Source of the DNA: Nannochloropsis oceanica
Lineage: Eukaryota; Sar; Eustigmatophyceae; Eustigmatales; Monodopsidaceae
DNA: 64,000 nt
Assembly: GCA_004519485.1 (NCBI GenBank)
Contig: CP038114.1
Span: forward strand, 310,001 to 374,000
Direction: 5' to 3'
Under the pieces are notes generated by a model. It worked only from the letters and a program-made list of their open reading frames with translations. It did not search any database and was not told the DNA's origin. The translations under genes were made by a program, and so were the position numbers. Shown piece by piece: positions 10,608 to 21,800 of the stretch. Within the stretch, counting starts at the first letter, position 1; every line of letters starts with the position of its first letter.

Positions 10608-12619
10608 TCATCGGATCGCCCTCTCCAAGAACAATTCCCGGAGGTGCTGGTTCAAGAACACATCCCGTGGGTCCAGCCTCCGTCGGACCGACAGATACCT
10701 CTCGTACTCTTCCCCGTACATGCGCGATAATTGGTTATAATTTAGATAGTGGAGTTTCCCCCAGTGAGGTTTTGCCCCGTGAGGGATCCAAACCAAGTCT
10801 TCTGCTGCTTTGAAGTAAGGCTCGCAATCATAGCCTTTTACCAGCGTGGCAATCGATACATACCACGACGATGCTCCTTCTCCTCTTTCTCTTCCTCCTT
10901 CTCCTCCCCCTCCCCCCTTCTCCTCGCCTTCGATCTCACTGCCCCTGCAGCTGCCTCTACTCCTCCGAAAAGGACTCAACCATAACTCATCGCCCTTCGT
11001 AACCCTCAGCTGTACTACAAAATTTGCTCCGATCTTCCCTTTCCTCTCTGATAAAAACGCCTGGAAGTCCGCGAAAGCCGCGGGAAAGTTTTCAAAAGGC
11101 ACGAACCACTCGGCCTCACGGTATTGGTCCGGGTGGTCGTCTGGATGAAGGGAGGGAGGGAGCGAAGAAGGGAGGGAGGGAGGGGGAGAAAAGAAACGTC
11201 AGGAAATGGCGTTGCGTGGCGTGTGGTGGGAGAAAAGAAGAAGGGAGAGAAGGATGAAAACAGACATTCATCATTCAGATGCATGCTGGGAAGGACAGTA
11301 TGAAAAGGTTTCGATCGAGAAAGGGGGACAGGGAGGGAGAGAGGGAGGAAGGAAGGGGGGAAGAGCTTGAGCACCATCACCATTGATTTGAACCTACCCA
11401 AGACAATACCCTGGTATCCCTCAGGGTAGAACGAATAGCTGCTCACGCCCCCCGCGAACATGTGGAGGGAAGGTGCCACGAGGTAGCGATTGAGGAAGGG
11501 GATGCAGGCGACGGGGAAGAGGGAGGAGAACCAGCCGGCGGCGGATAAGACGCGGACCTGCAGAACGCCAAGAGACGGTCTAATGTAAAGGAGAAGAGGG
11601 GAATGGACGGCTCTTGTCAGCTTGGACACGAGTGAAGACCCTTGTTTCTCCTCTGCTTCCATTCCGTTGTCGTCGCTGCTGCTGCTGCTGCTGCTGCTGC
11701 TCATCGCCGATATCATCTGACTCCTCACGGTCCGATTCGCCTCCATCAGTTGCGCCGTCTCGGTGTAAGGCACATACCACACCAGCAAATGCTCAGACGC
11801 CTCCGCCAAGGACTCCAAACCCCCCACCACTTCCTCCAAAGGCATCAATCGACTACGTTTAACGACTGAGAATGCACTCACCACCTCCATGGTTACCTCC
11901 GTGATGACTCCAAGCCCTCCCAGATGCACCGTGGCGGCCTCGAACACCTCCCGCATGGCCGCGTCCGCTTCATTCCGACCCACCCGGAGAACTTCCCCCG
12001 CCGCCGTTATCAGCTCCAACGATACGATATCCGCAGACATAATCTGATAGTTGATACCTGTGCCATGCGTGCCCGTAGCCAAGGCGCCCGCGAGGGATTG
12101 TCGGTTTAGCACCCCCGTATTTCTCAGTGCTAGCGGAGGTTTATTTGCGGCGAGGGCTGCGCTTAAGTCACGAATTCGAATACCTGCCTGGACGGTGACA
12201 CGTTTATGGACTGCGTCAATCGAAAAAATTTTGTTGAATTTATCGAGGTTGATCATGACGCCGTCGGTCAAGCCGATGGGAGTCCAACTATGGCCCGCCC
12301 CCACCACTTTAACGGTGTGGTTGTCCCTGACAGCACCTTCCAGTATCTGTAAAAGCTCCGCGTGGTCTGCGGGTTGCTTGAAAACGATCGGGCTTTGAGA
12401 GTAGAACTTGTCAAAGGAAGTCCATTCCACCCGCTGGCCCCGGGCACTTGCTTCTGCGACGGCTGTAGGGTCATTCTCGACGTAGACGAAGCTGTGGCAG
12501 AGGAAGTAGGCCACGAATGCCAGCACGAGGCCCCAAATAGCACTTTTTTCTTGAATGGGGAAGCTTGGCGGGTCCCGGTGCCCGTCGCCGTGGTCGTGGT
12601 CATCGTGGTGCTCGGCCAT
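10608..12619 (-). CDS. Sugar-1,4-lactone oxidase (GULO/ALO type)
   Basis: A 584-residue flavoenzyme in two exons, 12619-11398 and 11140-10608 (phase 1 junction rejoining GIVL-DDHPDQY). It makes ascorbate or an analogue by oxidising an aldono-1,4-lactone. The VAO-type FAD domain carries GAGHSW with His 110 at the position that binds FAD covalently in gulonolactone and arabinonolactone oxidases. The plant enzyme GLDH has Leu there. Further on are ATGTHGTGINY and, in the substrate domain, the ALO signature PHWGKLH and the terminal LDPRDVFLNQHLREL. A His/Asp-rich head precedes one membrane helix at about 27-45, suggesting a membrane-bound enzyme. Two Ser/Gly-rich insertions interrupt the core. 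Upstream non-ATG codons extend the frame, but 12619 is the first ATG. Confidence 0.88.
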
Positions 12620-13132
12620 GTTTTGGCGTAGAACGCGATGCGGCAATGCGGGTTGCCACGGCGGGTGGCGTGGAGAAGCAGGACTGTGCGTGGGCTGTGA
12701 CCTGGGGAGGGAAGAGAGGTTGGGGGGAGTGTGAGAACAAGAGGACAGCTAATTACAGCAGATAACTAATCGTAGAGGCAATAAACAAAAAGCTGGATGC
12801 AATGCATCACTTAGTTGGCTGGTGGATGGGTGGGTGGTGACGTCACCTTGTGGCATGAAATATTAGCATGGCCGTAAGTTTCTTTTCGTTCTTTGTGGTT
12901 TGTGTACCCTATTTCAAGTCTACGGAGGCATCTGGCTCACATTCTTTTTCACATTAAATGCACAACAAGCAATGCGGATTGTGTTTTCCTTGCTGCTGCC
13001 TCTCTATTTTTCATAATTATACACGCACAAATAACCTCCCCCATCCCTTCGTTCATTTCCAATATTCTTGTATGTGCATTCTAAAGGTGGTGGCGGCCGG
13101 GGCATCGTCTTCTCACTCCTCTTTTTCGCTCC
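12620..13132. other. Intergenic region
   Basis: Upstream of the lactone oxidase and downstream of the GTPase gene, both minus strand. No gene or clear motif is seen. Confidence 0.4.
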
Positions 13133-14591
13133 TCACATGACTACCCTTCCCACCGCGATCGTCCGCCCGCTCCTCACAACCACCCGCATTCCCTCCCTCA
13201 CATACTCAGCATGAAACAGAAAGCGAAACCGAGCTCGCACCGTTTCACCCTTACAAGCCACAATCCTCTTCCTTCCCTCGTCATCAATCTTGTCGTCATC
13301 CATACTCATCAGCTTGGCCGTTTGTCGGGTCGTGTAGATGTGCACGGATGGTTCTTGGTTGCAGGACAAGGGACCATGGGCATCGTTTAAGATGAGAATT
13401 TCAGCAGTAAATTCAAAGGTGGCAAGGGGATTGGCAGAAGGAGACACGAGGACGCAGCCTTTGTAGCTTTTAATGGCTTTGGATGAAGGAGGCAACGGAA
13501 GAAGTTCGTCGTTCTCATCATTCTCGTCGTGCTTGTCGTAGACGCTGTTGCTACCTCTACCAAGGCCGTAGCGCCTAGCGGCCAAATTCACCCCCTCCTC
13601 GTCCTCCTCGTGCTCGTCCTCGTTCTCATTCTCCTTCTTCTCGCCCTCATCCTCACATCCTTTTATCTTGTCAAAGCTCAAAGTCACGCATTGCCCCGCC
13701 CCCGCCTCCCTTACCGGCACCCAATGCAAATGCATACTTTTCACCACCACCATCTCGAACTCGCCTCCCCTTCGTCCTTCCTCTCCTCCTCCTTCTCCTC
13801 CTCCTTCTCCCCCTCCTCCTCCCTTCTTCTCCGGCCCTAGTAAAAGCCGATCGCCCACTCTTACTCTTCCTCTATATATCGCTCCGTTCAACACACACCC
13901 TACGCCTTCCACGTCTAACGACCCATCAATGTGGATTTCTGTGGTCAAATCTTCGCGGGACTGAGCCCAGAGGAGAGACCGAGGGAGGAAGCGGAGAAAT
14001 TGGCGGAGGAGAGAAAGGCCTTGCCCAGTGACGCTTGAGACGAGGAAAATGGGGAGGAAGGAGGAAGTGGAGGAAGGGAAAGAGGAGGGCGATGGTGGTG
14101 GTGCTGCTGCTGCTGTTGCTGCTGGGGTGGTGGTAGTGGTCACCATGTACGCCCCCATCGCCTTATCTAAGTCTTCCTCACTGCGGACAAGCAGGGGGCC
14201 AATCCCTTCATCTTCCTTCTTGTGGTTCTTCCCGTCGCTATTGTTCTTTGACGAGCAGGAAGAGGGGAGGGGGGAGGAGGAGGAGGAGGAGGAGGAGAAG
14301 GAAGAGGAGGGACGATGACGAAGCTGGTGCGCAAGGAGGGCAGATTGCACCATACTTACAGTATTCGCAATTTGCTCTTCCGTCGCCGTGTCTGCCTTGG
14401 TGAGGACGACAAACAAGGGCACGCCTAACGCAAGGGCTATATTCAGATGCTCTAGCGGGTTGTTGCTGCTGCTGCTGCCTCTATTACGGCGGTTGCAGCT
14501 AGTGGTGCTGGTGGTGATGGTGGTGCTGGTGGTGGTGGTGGGAGCAGATAGGCCTTTTCTTCCTCTCACAGGGCCAGTATTACGGCCACTC

Positions 14592-14637
<46 letters not shown>

Positions 14638-14723
14638 CCTTGATGTTGTTGTTGTTGTCCTTGATGTTGTTGTCCTTGATGTTGTTGTCCTTGATGTTGT
14701 TGCTGTTCTTGTTGTTGTTGTTG

Positions 14724-14778
<55 letters not shown>

Positions 14779-16147
14779 CGTCCTCCTCCGAAACATCGGA
14801 TGACGAGGTCCCCCCAAATGGCTCCTCCTCTTGCTGCTCCTCCTTCTCCTCCTCCTGCTCTCCAAATCCTGCCTTTCTCGTACCCTCCCTCCCCCCTAGA
14901 CGCTCACTCCCTCCTAGAGTGGAATCAGAGGCAGTGGTAGCAGGGAGAGAGATCATCGCGTGATCGGGCAACAAGCCCACCATGCCCGCCAGAGTCGTTT
15001 TGAGGTATTTCTCATCACCGGCTAGATCAATGAAAGAAATGACTTTAGATGAAGCCTCTTGGATTTCTTGCGCTGACAACGGTTGAGGAATTGGAGAGGA
15101 GGAGGAGGAGGAGGTGGTGGTCGGCCTGTTATTCGTACAGCTGCCAGTGCTCCAGCTCCTGCCACGCCCGTTGCCTTCGCAACTCGTGCCGCCATTGTCC
15201 ACCAAGAGAGGAAGAGTAGGAGGAGTAAGAAGAGAATGAGGAGGAGGAGGAGGAGAGAAGCATGAAGGAGGAGGAAGAGGAGGAGAAGAAGGTGGAGGAG
15301 CACAGTCACCATTCCCACCACCAACAGCAGGACCAGCACTACCGCCCTCGTCTACCCTGTAGTTGGTAACGCTCCCATCCTCTCGAAACCCCAATATATG
15401 CTGACTCACGCTGGATGTCCGTCCATTCTCTACTTCATGATTATGCTTCAAGACCTGCATCCGGGCCAAGCCCCTCCCGTTGTCCAGCCTCCCCTTCGTC
15501 AGCACCCCTACCAACGTACTCTTCCCTCCCTCTCCCCCCCCCAACACCGCCACCCGCACATGTTCGTGCCCACTGTGCAAGTCCACTACTTCCACCACCT
15601 CCCTTTTCAATCTCACCTCCGCCACTTTCTTCGCCCCTCCTCCCCCTATCCCTCCCTCGCTTCCTTCCCCTCCTCTCTCGGTTCCCGCTCCACGCGAGAT
15701 TTTCACATCAACTATACATGCATTCACGCCTTTCGCCATGCGCCTGAGTGTCACTAAAGACTCTCTGAAATCGCCTTCGGATATACCTTCCGGAAAGCCA
15801 TCATCACGGACACCGATTAAATAGATGGCCTCGCCTTGGCTCGATTCATTCAGGCGCCAGTGGAGCTGGGTCGTCAAGTGAGTAAGTCTCTCGGGAGAGG
15901 TGTTGGTCAAGCGCCACTTATGCTCGACGTTTCCTTCCTCGATTTCATGGCCAAAATGTGGGGCAATGGCTAAGAAAGAGGGAGATGAGGAGGATGTGGT
16001 AGCGGTAGTTGTTGTGGTGGTGGTACGAGAAAACAGATCGGTGCCCTCGCTCCGAGAACGGCATTTGCGTGTGCTGGAGCTGCTGGTGCTGGTGGAGGCG
16101 GGGGGAGAAAGAGGGGCGCGACGGGCGGCTGTTTGCGCGGTTGGCAT
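13133..16147 (-). CDS. GTPBP1/GTPBP2-like translational GTPase
   Basis: A single-exon protein of 1004 residues related to GTPBP1/2, EF-Tu-fold GTPases linked in animals to mRNA decay and rescue of stalled ribosomes. Seen motifs: P-loop at about 203-211 (GGGEGGKST; usually GNVDAGKST), switch II DLAGDEKY at 374-381, G4 as TKAD, G5 as SSVTGQG, then beta-barrel domains ending RSGRTIAVGRV. Switch II is odd: the family has DLAGH, and the catalytic His is Asp 378 here. The core is split by long Ser, Asn, Pro and Gly runs, including NNIKDNN repeats from GTT/GCT microsatellites near 14590-14785. These make it far longer than the roughly 600-670 residues of animal members. Whether it still hydrolyses GTP is open. 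Confidence 0.85.
14590..14785. repeat. Coding trinucleotide array (GTT)n then (GCT)n
   Basis: Near-pure GTT, then GTT/CTT/GAT mixtures, then a pure GCT run of about 20 units. On the minus strand they encode Asn and Ser runs in the GTPase, with three NIKDN-type peptide repeats between. It sits between the switch II and G4 motifs. Confidence 0.85.
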
Positions 16148-17130
16148 TCTGCTGTAATTCTACTTGATTTTATGGCAAGTGCTGGTACAGGTTATTTGCT
16201 GTAGCGTTGAGCGATTGCCAATGTTTTTCCTAGGATTTAGGTCTCTCTTCTTCTACAGCTGCAGCTGCTTGGGAATGGAGAGACTCGTCTTCTTGGGGCA
16301 CGTGATGATAAAGACGGCGGGGTTTTGCTTACAACGGTGATAGTTACGGTGCTTATACTGCTGCTGGTACTGGTCATGATCTCTCGCGGCTGCGCCAGGT
16401 CAATCTTTTTTGCCGTATAAATAACAGGATGATGATGCTCCCTCTTTCACTTTGCGAGGATTAGAACTCCGCTCAGCACGCCGTCATCCCTCCAAAACCT
16501 TGGAGGTACACACAGACGGGTGATATAGGAGGAAAGAGAGGTTGTGCTTGATGCAGCTGAGCTACCTGTGGTCATGGTGGGTGTTAAAAACGGGCATGCA
16601 TGGTGTGAGTGACCCGGCTAGCCAGAACCAAGGTATAGGGGAGAGGGAAGTGCTGCCGCCATGGACAGTCACAAGCAGCGAGCAGCTAATCAGGTAGAAA
16701 ATGGCGTTTTCATTTCTCTATAAACTAGGCGCATGGTAGCGCTCGTGCCCACACATAGTCAGAGAACATCCCAAAACATGCAAGAAAAGCCCGCCATGGT
16801 TGATTGGTGGCTCCCCTTCCGGGTCGGTTCGAGACGGAATTCGAGCACCCTCAGGTGAGGAGAGTGTCCACAGGAAACGCACAACACGTGATATCGAAGT
16901 GCAGGTTGTATCAAGCACATTTTTGTTACAGTTCATAATTTAAAAAAAATCTGGACGAACGCACAATAATTGTGACACCTCATACCAAAAATTATTCTCG
17001 TGTTGATTTTTCCATTTTCCAGCTGCCTCACTTTTCACGAGGAAAAGTCAGACAGCCCATATCCATTCATCTTCATACAACCTTCATTTCCTCTACCAAG
17101 CTTGCCCTATTCCTAGTTTCCTTTTGACGC
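16148..17130. other. Intergenic region
   Basis: About 980 bases, upstream of the GTPase gene and downstream of the permease gene. It has a TATAAATAA element near 16414. No gene is recognised. Confidence 0.4.
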
Positions 17131-18648
17131 TCATTTACCCCCCACCCCCGACAAGGTGACCCACGTCCCGTAACACCCACTCACAATCCCGAACACGATT
17201 GTGGCATGCAACAACAAGATCTCTGCGCCGCTTGTCTTGATCTCTCCCTTATTCTTCCGCAACAAATGCAGGAACATCAAGGGGGGGAACACGTACACAA
17301 TCAAAGCCCCCAGAGACGACCCCACCAGACTAACGATCATCCCTACGTCTTTACACAGCAACGACAGACCCGTCGCCCCCGCCAACAAGCCCACAGTCGA
17401 AAGGAACCAGGCCTCCTTCTTGGTGCTCATGGCTGGCGGCAGTACATTCAAAAAAGAGTCCCTCAAGCCCGAAAATAAAAGAGGGTGCGCGCCAATGATC
17501 GATACCGCCGTCGCCACCCTCCCCAGTGTTGCAAGCATGTCTTTCGAGACATGATAATTGTTCAAGACCAGCCCCTGGCTTGCAAGTCCGAAAGTCTCAA
17601 AGCCCAGGACCATAGCGCTCAAATAAATCACCGTCGCCGCGCCCATCGCCACCCCCACAACCTGTGTGAATCTCCCGACGCTCCTCCCCTCCAGCTCGTT
17701 GTAATATTTGACCGCGTTCGTATGTGCCATATAACTGGTCGAGAACATGCTGAACAGAATAGATGTACCCGCCGACATCTTCCACTGTCCAAATTCCGCG
17801 GGACGAGGACGCAAATAAGAAGGGATAGCCGCGAAGAACCTCCCTCCCTTGGCGTAACTCCCATCATACCACCTCAAGGCAATAAACACAACCGTGTAAA
17901 GAACGGCACCGATACCCACATACGAACTGTACTGCAAGGCACTCAAATCTCTCAATAACGTCAAAGGAAACAACACAGTCAAGGTCACACCGAGGATGCT
18001 CGCTTCTCGACTCGACAGCCACTCAGGAAGGCCTGCCCCTTTCAACAAAGACGTAAAGGTATCCCCCACAAAGCACGCATACACAATGCACACCCCAAAC
18101 GCCAAGGCGGTGATCGCGTAGTCCACTATCCATGCGTGGCTCGGTCCGACGGTCCTCGACCATGCCTCCTTGAAGGAATGAGACTTTGTCGCCTCTACCG
18201 ACCTCCCCACCAAAATGAACGTATACGCGGAGCTAACCGCCGAGAACGCCAACAGCAAAAAAGCGGGTATATACCCCGTCCCTGCCCCTGCGGCCAGGCC
18301 GGCAGGCAAAGCAAGCATGCCCCCTCCTATGATATTTTTGGCCAAATTGACGATGGAGGCCATCAATGTGCTCGTCCCAGGGGGAGCTCCGATGGTAGCG
18401 GTAGCCTTGCTGTTGCCACCGCCACCGCCGCGGATTTGCGATAGCAGCAGCGCACGTGATGGGATGCGAGGCAGAGAATGAAAATGGTGAGAGCTTCGAA
18501 TATGCCTCTTATGAAAGAGCTGGACGACGTCCTTGTTGCTGTTGATGGCGCTTGAAACAGCAGGGGAAGAAGCCGCCGGCGCCAGGAAGAAGACGAACGA
18601 AAGAACAGCCAGGACGAAGACCGCCATGCGGACGGGAAGCGCGGCCAT
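17131..18648 (-). CDS. Amino-acid/auxin permease family (AAAP/SLC38-like) transporter
   Basis: A single-exon protein of 505 residues. After a signal-like N-terminus (MAVFVLAVLSFVFFLAPAA) and a 70-residue Ser/Gly-rich linker comes the AAAP core. Helix 1 reads NLAKNIIGGGMLALPAG, the unwound substrate-binding helix typical of SLC38/AVT transporters. About ten more hydrophobic segments follow, including IVYACFVGDTF, ALQYSSYVGIGAVLY and the family's SIIGAHPLLFSGLRD. These proteins move neutral or aromatic amino acids with H+ or Na+. Substrate and membrane cannot be read; the N-terminal signal could direct it to the plastid envelope or vacuole. The frame is open upstream to non-ATG codons, and an ATG 31 codons earlier is a weaker start choice. 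Confidence 0.87.
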   Translation of the reverse strand: MAALPVRMAVFVLAVLSFVFFLAPAASSPAVSSAINSNKDVVQLFHKRHIRSSHHFHSLPRIPSRALLLSQIRGGGGGNSKATATIGAPPGTSTLMASIVNLAKNIIGGGMLALPAGLAAGAGTGYIPAFLLLAFSAVSSAYTFILVGRSVEATKSHSFKEAWSRTVGPSHAWIVDYAITALAFGVCIVYACFVGDTFTSLLKGAGLPEWLSSREASILGVTLTVLFPLTLLRDLSALQYSSYVGIGAVLYTVVFIALRWYDGSYAKGGRFFAAIPSYLRPRPAEFGQWKMSAGTSILFSMFSTSYMAHTNAVKYYNELEGRSVGRFTQVVGVAMGAATVIYLSAMVLGFETFGLASQGLVLNNYHVSKDMLATLGRVATAVSIIGAHPLLFSGLRDSFLNVLPPAMSTKKEAWFLSTVGLLAGATGLSLLCKDVGMIVSLVGSSLGALIVYVFPPLMFLHLLRKNKGEIKTSGAEILLLHATIVFGIVSGCYGTWVTLSGVGGK

Positions 18649-19171
18649 GTTTATCAGCTGTGGGTGTGTCTTTGGAGGTGTGTTCAGGCATATAATTGGG
18701 GTGGTCGCGCATTGTGTTGTCGACGGCCAAGCGTCTCCCATCACGACAAGCAAGGTCGCTCGCAAATGGCGAGAGAGAGAGACGTCCTGTCGCGTTTGAC
18801 TAGCCACGACGTACGGTGGTGTTTATCGGCTTTGCCTCATGAATGCAGACACGAGGATCTTGCCCAGCCCTCGACATCGTCGTTTATGTGATGTCTCGAG
18901 TTGTCTTCGATGATCACGAGTCCCGTTGACAGAACCTCCCCACCCCTACCATAATAACACATACCACTACCACTACCACAGAGACAGCGAAGGAACCAAC
19001 AAATAGGAGTCATACGAGCTGGCTCGAGGCCAGGCCATCGCCCACCCCGTCACTCATCGTCGGGCGTGCGACTTCGCCCTGAAGAGTTATTTCTTTCATC
19101 CAAAGGCCATCCTCCCTCGCTCAACTCAAGGCTAGACCACTACCCTCCCGGTTGCACCTTTACTCAAACCC
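18649..19171. promoter_or_regulatory. Divergent promoter region (permease / NAA50)
   Basis: About 520 bases between two head-to-head genes. It should carry both promoters. No clear TATA box was found. Confidence 0.4.
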
Positions 19172-19993
19172 ATGCACGTGACCTTGGGGGGTATTCACGA
19201 GGGAAATTTGGCTGAGCTTCGGCTTCTGAACGATACCACTTTCCCCGTCCGCTATAACGATAAATTTTATCGCGAGGTTTTAACGACCCTTCCGGAATTT
19301 ACGAGGTATGCTTACGTGCATAACAAGGTGGTGGGGGCAATTTGTTGTCGGGTGGAGGAAGAAGAGGTAGAAGAAGAGAGAGGTGATGACAAAAGGGAAG
19401 AGCAGCAACAGTTGTCATTGCCTGCGTTGCTGCTGCAGCAGCAGCAGCGGGAGGAGGGAGGACTCACGAGGACCCCACTAACAGAAGTAGCACATGGCTC
19501 CATGATTCGAGCTCCTAGAAGAACCAAGCGAAGAAGGAGGCTGTATATAATGACGTTGGGGGTTCAAGCTGCATATCGCGGTCAAGGGATTGGCTCCCGC
19601 TTACTGACCTCTGTGCTGGACGCCGCAACACGACCACCACAGTGCTCCAGCAATGATCCCTGTGACCTCGATATTGAAGAGATCTATCTGCACGTCCAAA
19701 CGTCTAACGCGGACGCCATCAATTTCTACTCGAAATTCGGCTTTGTCACCCGGGAGATAATCAAAAATTATTACAAGAGAATCGAGCCGCCTGATTGTTA
19801 CATTCTATCAAGAACGCTTGGAAGAGGAAAGAATGCGAGGGACAGGAAGAGGGAAACATCAACAGCAGCATCGTCTACTCTGGCGGAGCTAGCAACATCA
19901 GCAACAGCAGCAGTAGGGGACGCAGAAATCAGAGGCATGACACATTTGGTGTGTTCTGTTCAACAAAAAGGCAGTAAAGATAAAATTGCTTAA
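19172..19993 (+). CDS. NAA50: N-alpha-acetyltransferase NAA50 (NatE catalytic subunit)
   Basis: A single-exon GNAT enzyme of 273 residues. NAA50 acetylates N-termini that keep their Met followed by a hydrophobic residue, and works at the ribosome with NatA. Diagnostic features: substrate-binding FPVRYNDKFY (24-33), LYIMTLGVQAAYR (124-136), acetyl-CoA loop RGQGIG (136-141), EIYLHVQTSNADAINFY, and the ending NYYKRIEPPDCYIL. These match human NAA50 nearly word for word. The protein is about 100 residues longer than usual. Residues 61-118 are a Glu/Gln-rich insertion between the strand ending VVGAICCR and RRRLYIM, and there is a Ser/Thr/Ala-rich tail. The ATG at 19172 leads straight into the domain. 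Confidence 0.93.
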   Translation: MHVTLGGIHEGNLAELRLLNDTTFPVRYNDKFYREVLTTLPEFTRYAYVHNKVVGAICCRVEEEEVEEERGDDKREEQQQLSLPALLLQQQQREEGGLTRTPLTEVAHGSMIRAPRRTKRRRRLYIMTLGVQAAYRGQGIGSRLLTSVLDAATRPPQCSSNDPCDLDIEEIYLHVQTSNADAINFYSKFGFVTREIIKNYYKRIEPPDCYILSRTLGRGKNARDRKRETSTAASSTLAELATSATAAVGDAEIRGMTHLVCSVQQKGSKDKIA

Positions 19994-20151
19994 AGAAACA
20001 CAAAGCCAAGAGCCGCATCTACATTCTCTATATCGCTGTTATATCTCGCTTTTTCCTCTCCTTGCCTGCGCTCTGTCCTCTCCCCCCAACCTCCCTACCT
20101 CCCTACCTCCATCCTTTCTTCACAACAGTCAGCCATCGATCCGACCATCAC

Positions 20152-21097
20152 CTACCCATAACAACGGATGGGGTCTGTGCAGCCCTTCGCCGCACTCTGT
20201 CCCCCCCCAAACCTTCCTCCCTTCTCGAGATACTTCTGGTGATACTCCTCCGCAGGCCAGTATACGACCGCCGGCTTGCACTCTGTCACGATTGGCTTAC
20301 TTCCAAATTGAACTTGAGCCTCTTCAAGAACCTTCTTGGCGATGGCGCCTTGTGCTTCGTTGTGGTAGTAGATGCCATGGCGATATTGTGTGCCTTGGGA
20401 GGAGAGGAGGGAGGGAGGGGAGGAAGGAAGGAGGGAGGATGGGTAAGAGAGTGCCAGACATACTGCGCATCAGCCCTCCTTCGCTTCTTCTTATCCACCA
20501 CCTTCACGAATGATACGACGTACCTCGGTCATTCCCTACTTGGTTCTTTAATGTGGGGTTGATGCGAGACAAGAGCAGCTTGCACAAGTATTCGTATGTC
20601 ACCTCCTTGGGGTTGAAAATCACCTGCACCGCTTCCGTGTGCCCGCTCATACCACTACAAACATAATCATACGTCGGCTTATCCTCCTTACCCTGCGTGT
20701 ATCCCACCGATGTATCAATGACACCCGGCACACGCTGGTAAGCCAGCTCCAATCCCCAGAAGCACCCTCCGGCAAATGTTGCGAATTCATGCCCGTCCTT
20801 GCTCTTATCCTTCACCTGACCAGCCAACGCATACTCGGCCGCCTCCTTGGCAGCCATCCCTTTCATCGTCGAATAGTCAATCTCATTCTTCCCCGCGGCA
20901 CCAAAAATGCTGTTCCACAAGTGCCGCTTCACACCGTCCCGCGAGGTACAGACCGGGCCAGAGGGCCGGGAGGGGCTGATTCCCCCACCCCCCACAAGCT
21001 GCGTCAGAGACTTGAGCATTGGGGACTGAAAAGCCCGCACGCCGCCCATGGAAACGCCCATGACTGTGGCTGAGGCTAGGAACGACATAGTTTTCAT
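20152..21097 (-). CDS. MSRA: Peptide-methionine (S)-S-oxide reductase MsrA, plastid-type
   Basis: A 271-residue enzyme in exons 21097-20524 and 20393-20152 (phase 1; junction rejoins NDRG-TQYRHGIYY). MsrA repairs methionine S-sulfoxide in proteins using thioredoxin. The catalytic Cys is residue 112 in GGCFWGLE; GYTQGKEDKPTYDYVCSG, the substrate-binding HTEAVQV, and the C-terminal Cys (CTDPIRCYG) needed for recycling are present. The first 25 residues form a signal peptide ending VRA-FQSP, an Ala-Phe junction typical of nucleus-encoded plastid proteins in red-lineage algae; about 50 residues of transit-like sequence follow. Upstream codons are open but lack ATG. It stands head to head with the C-S lyase gene. 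Confidence 0.93.
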
Positions 21098-21466
21098 TTC
21101 TGTGTGGCATCGTAAAGGTGTAAAGGGGCACGGGTGAGTCAGTATTGCCACGGCTTTCTGGAATGATGAAGGGGCGGGGTTGGACTAGGGGCGGGAGGTT
21201 AAAACTAGCGTGGGGTGTCAAGTGGTGCGCCAAGCGCCCTACGTTCGCAGCAGCCCCATTGTAGGTCGTCCTGGACATAAACCTGTGTGTGGCTGTGCAC
21301 GAGGAAGTGGGACGCAAGCGAAGTGACAAGTTCAAATGCAGAGGAATGCTTCGACGCCGACATTTCCGTAAGTCGTCAACGAATCAGGACGAGACACGAA
21401 CCTCACGCCTCCTTCCCACCTACAATCTGCCAAAAGCAGGAAGAGGGGAAGTTTTGCCTCGCATAT
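21098..21466. promoter_or_regulatory. Shared promoter region, MsrA / C-S lyase
   Basis: Only 369 bases separate the two ATGs of divergently transcribed genes for plastid sulfur-amino-acid enzymes. Both promoters and 5' leaders must fit here. No clear TATA box is seen. Confidence 0.5.
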
Positions 21467-21756
21467 ATGCTGGTGTGGTGTGGACGCCAGAATTCAGCAT
21501 CATCATCGTCCTCGGCCTCCATTTTATCCCGGCCCCGACTACATCGCGGCTACTGTTACTTGCTGCCTCTTGGTCTATCCTCCATACTGCTCCTGCTACT
21601 CTTGATACTGCTACCAACCATGACGCCCGCCTTTCTCCTTCCATCTATAAGGAGCGCTAGAATGTTAAGGCGCTCTGTATCATCCTGGCTGAGGCGCGGC
21701 AGCGCAACTCCCAAGAGCACGCTCTTCATCGCTCCGTCCGGCGTTAGCCTTCACAG

Positions 21757-21800
<44 letters not shown>

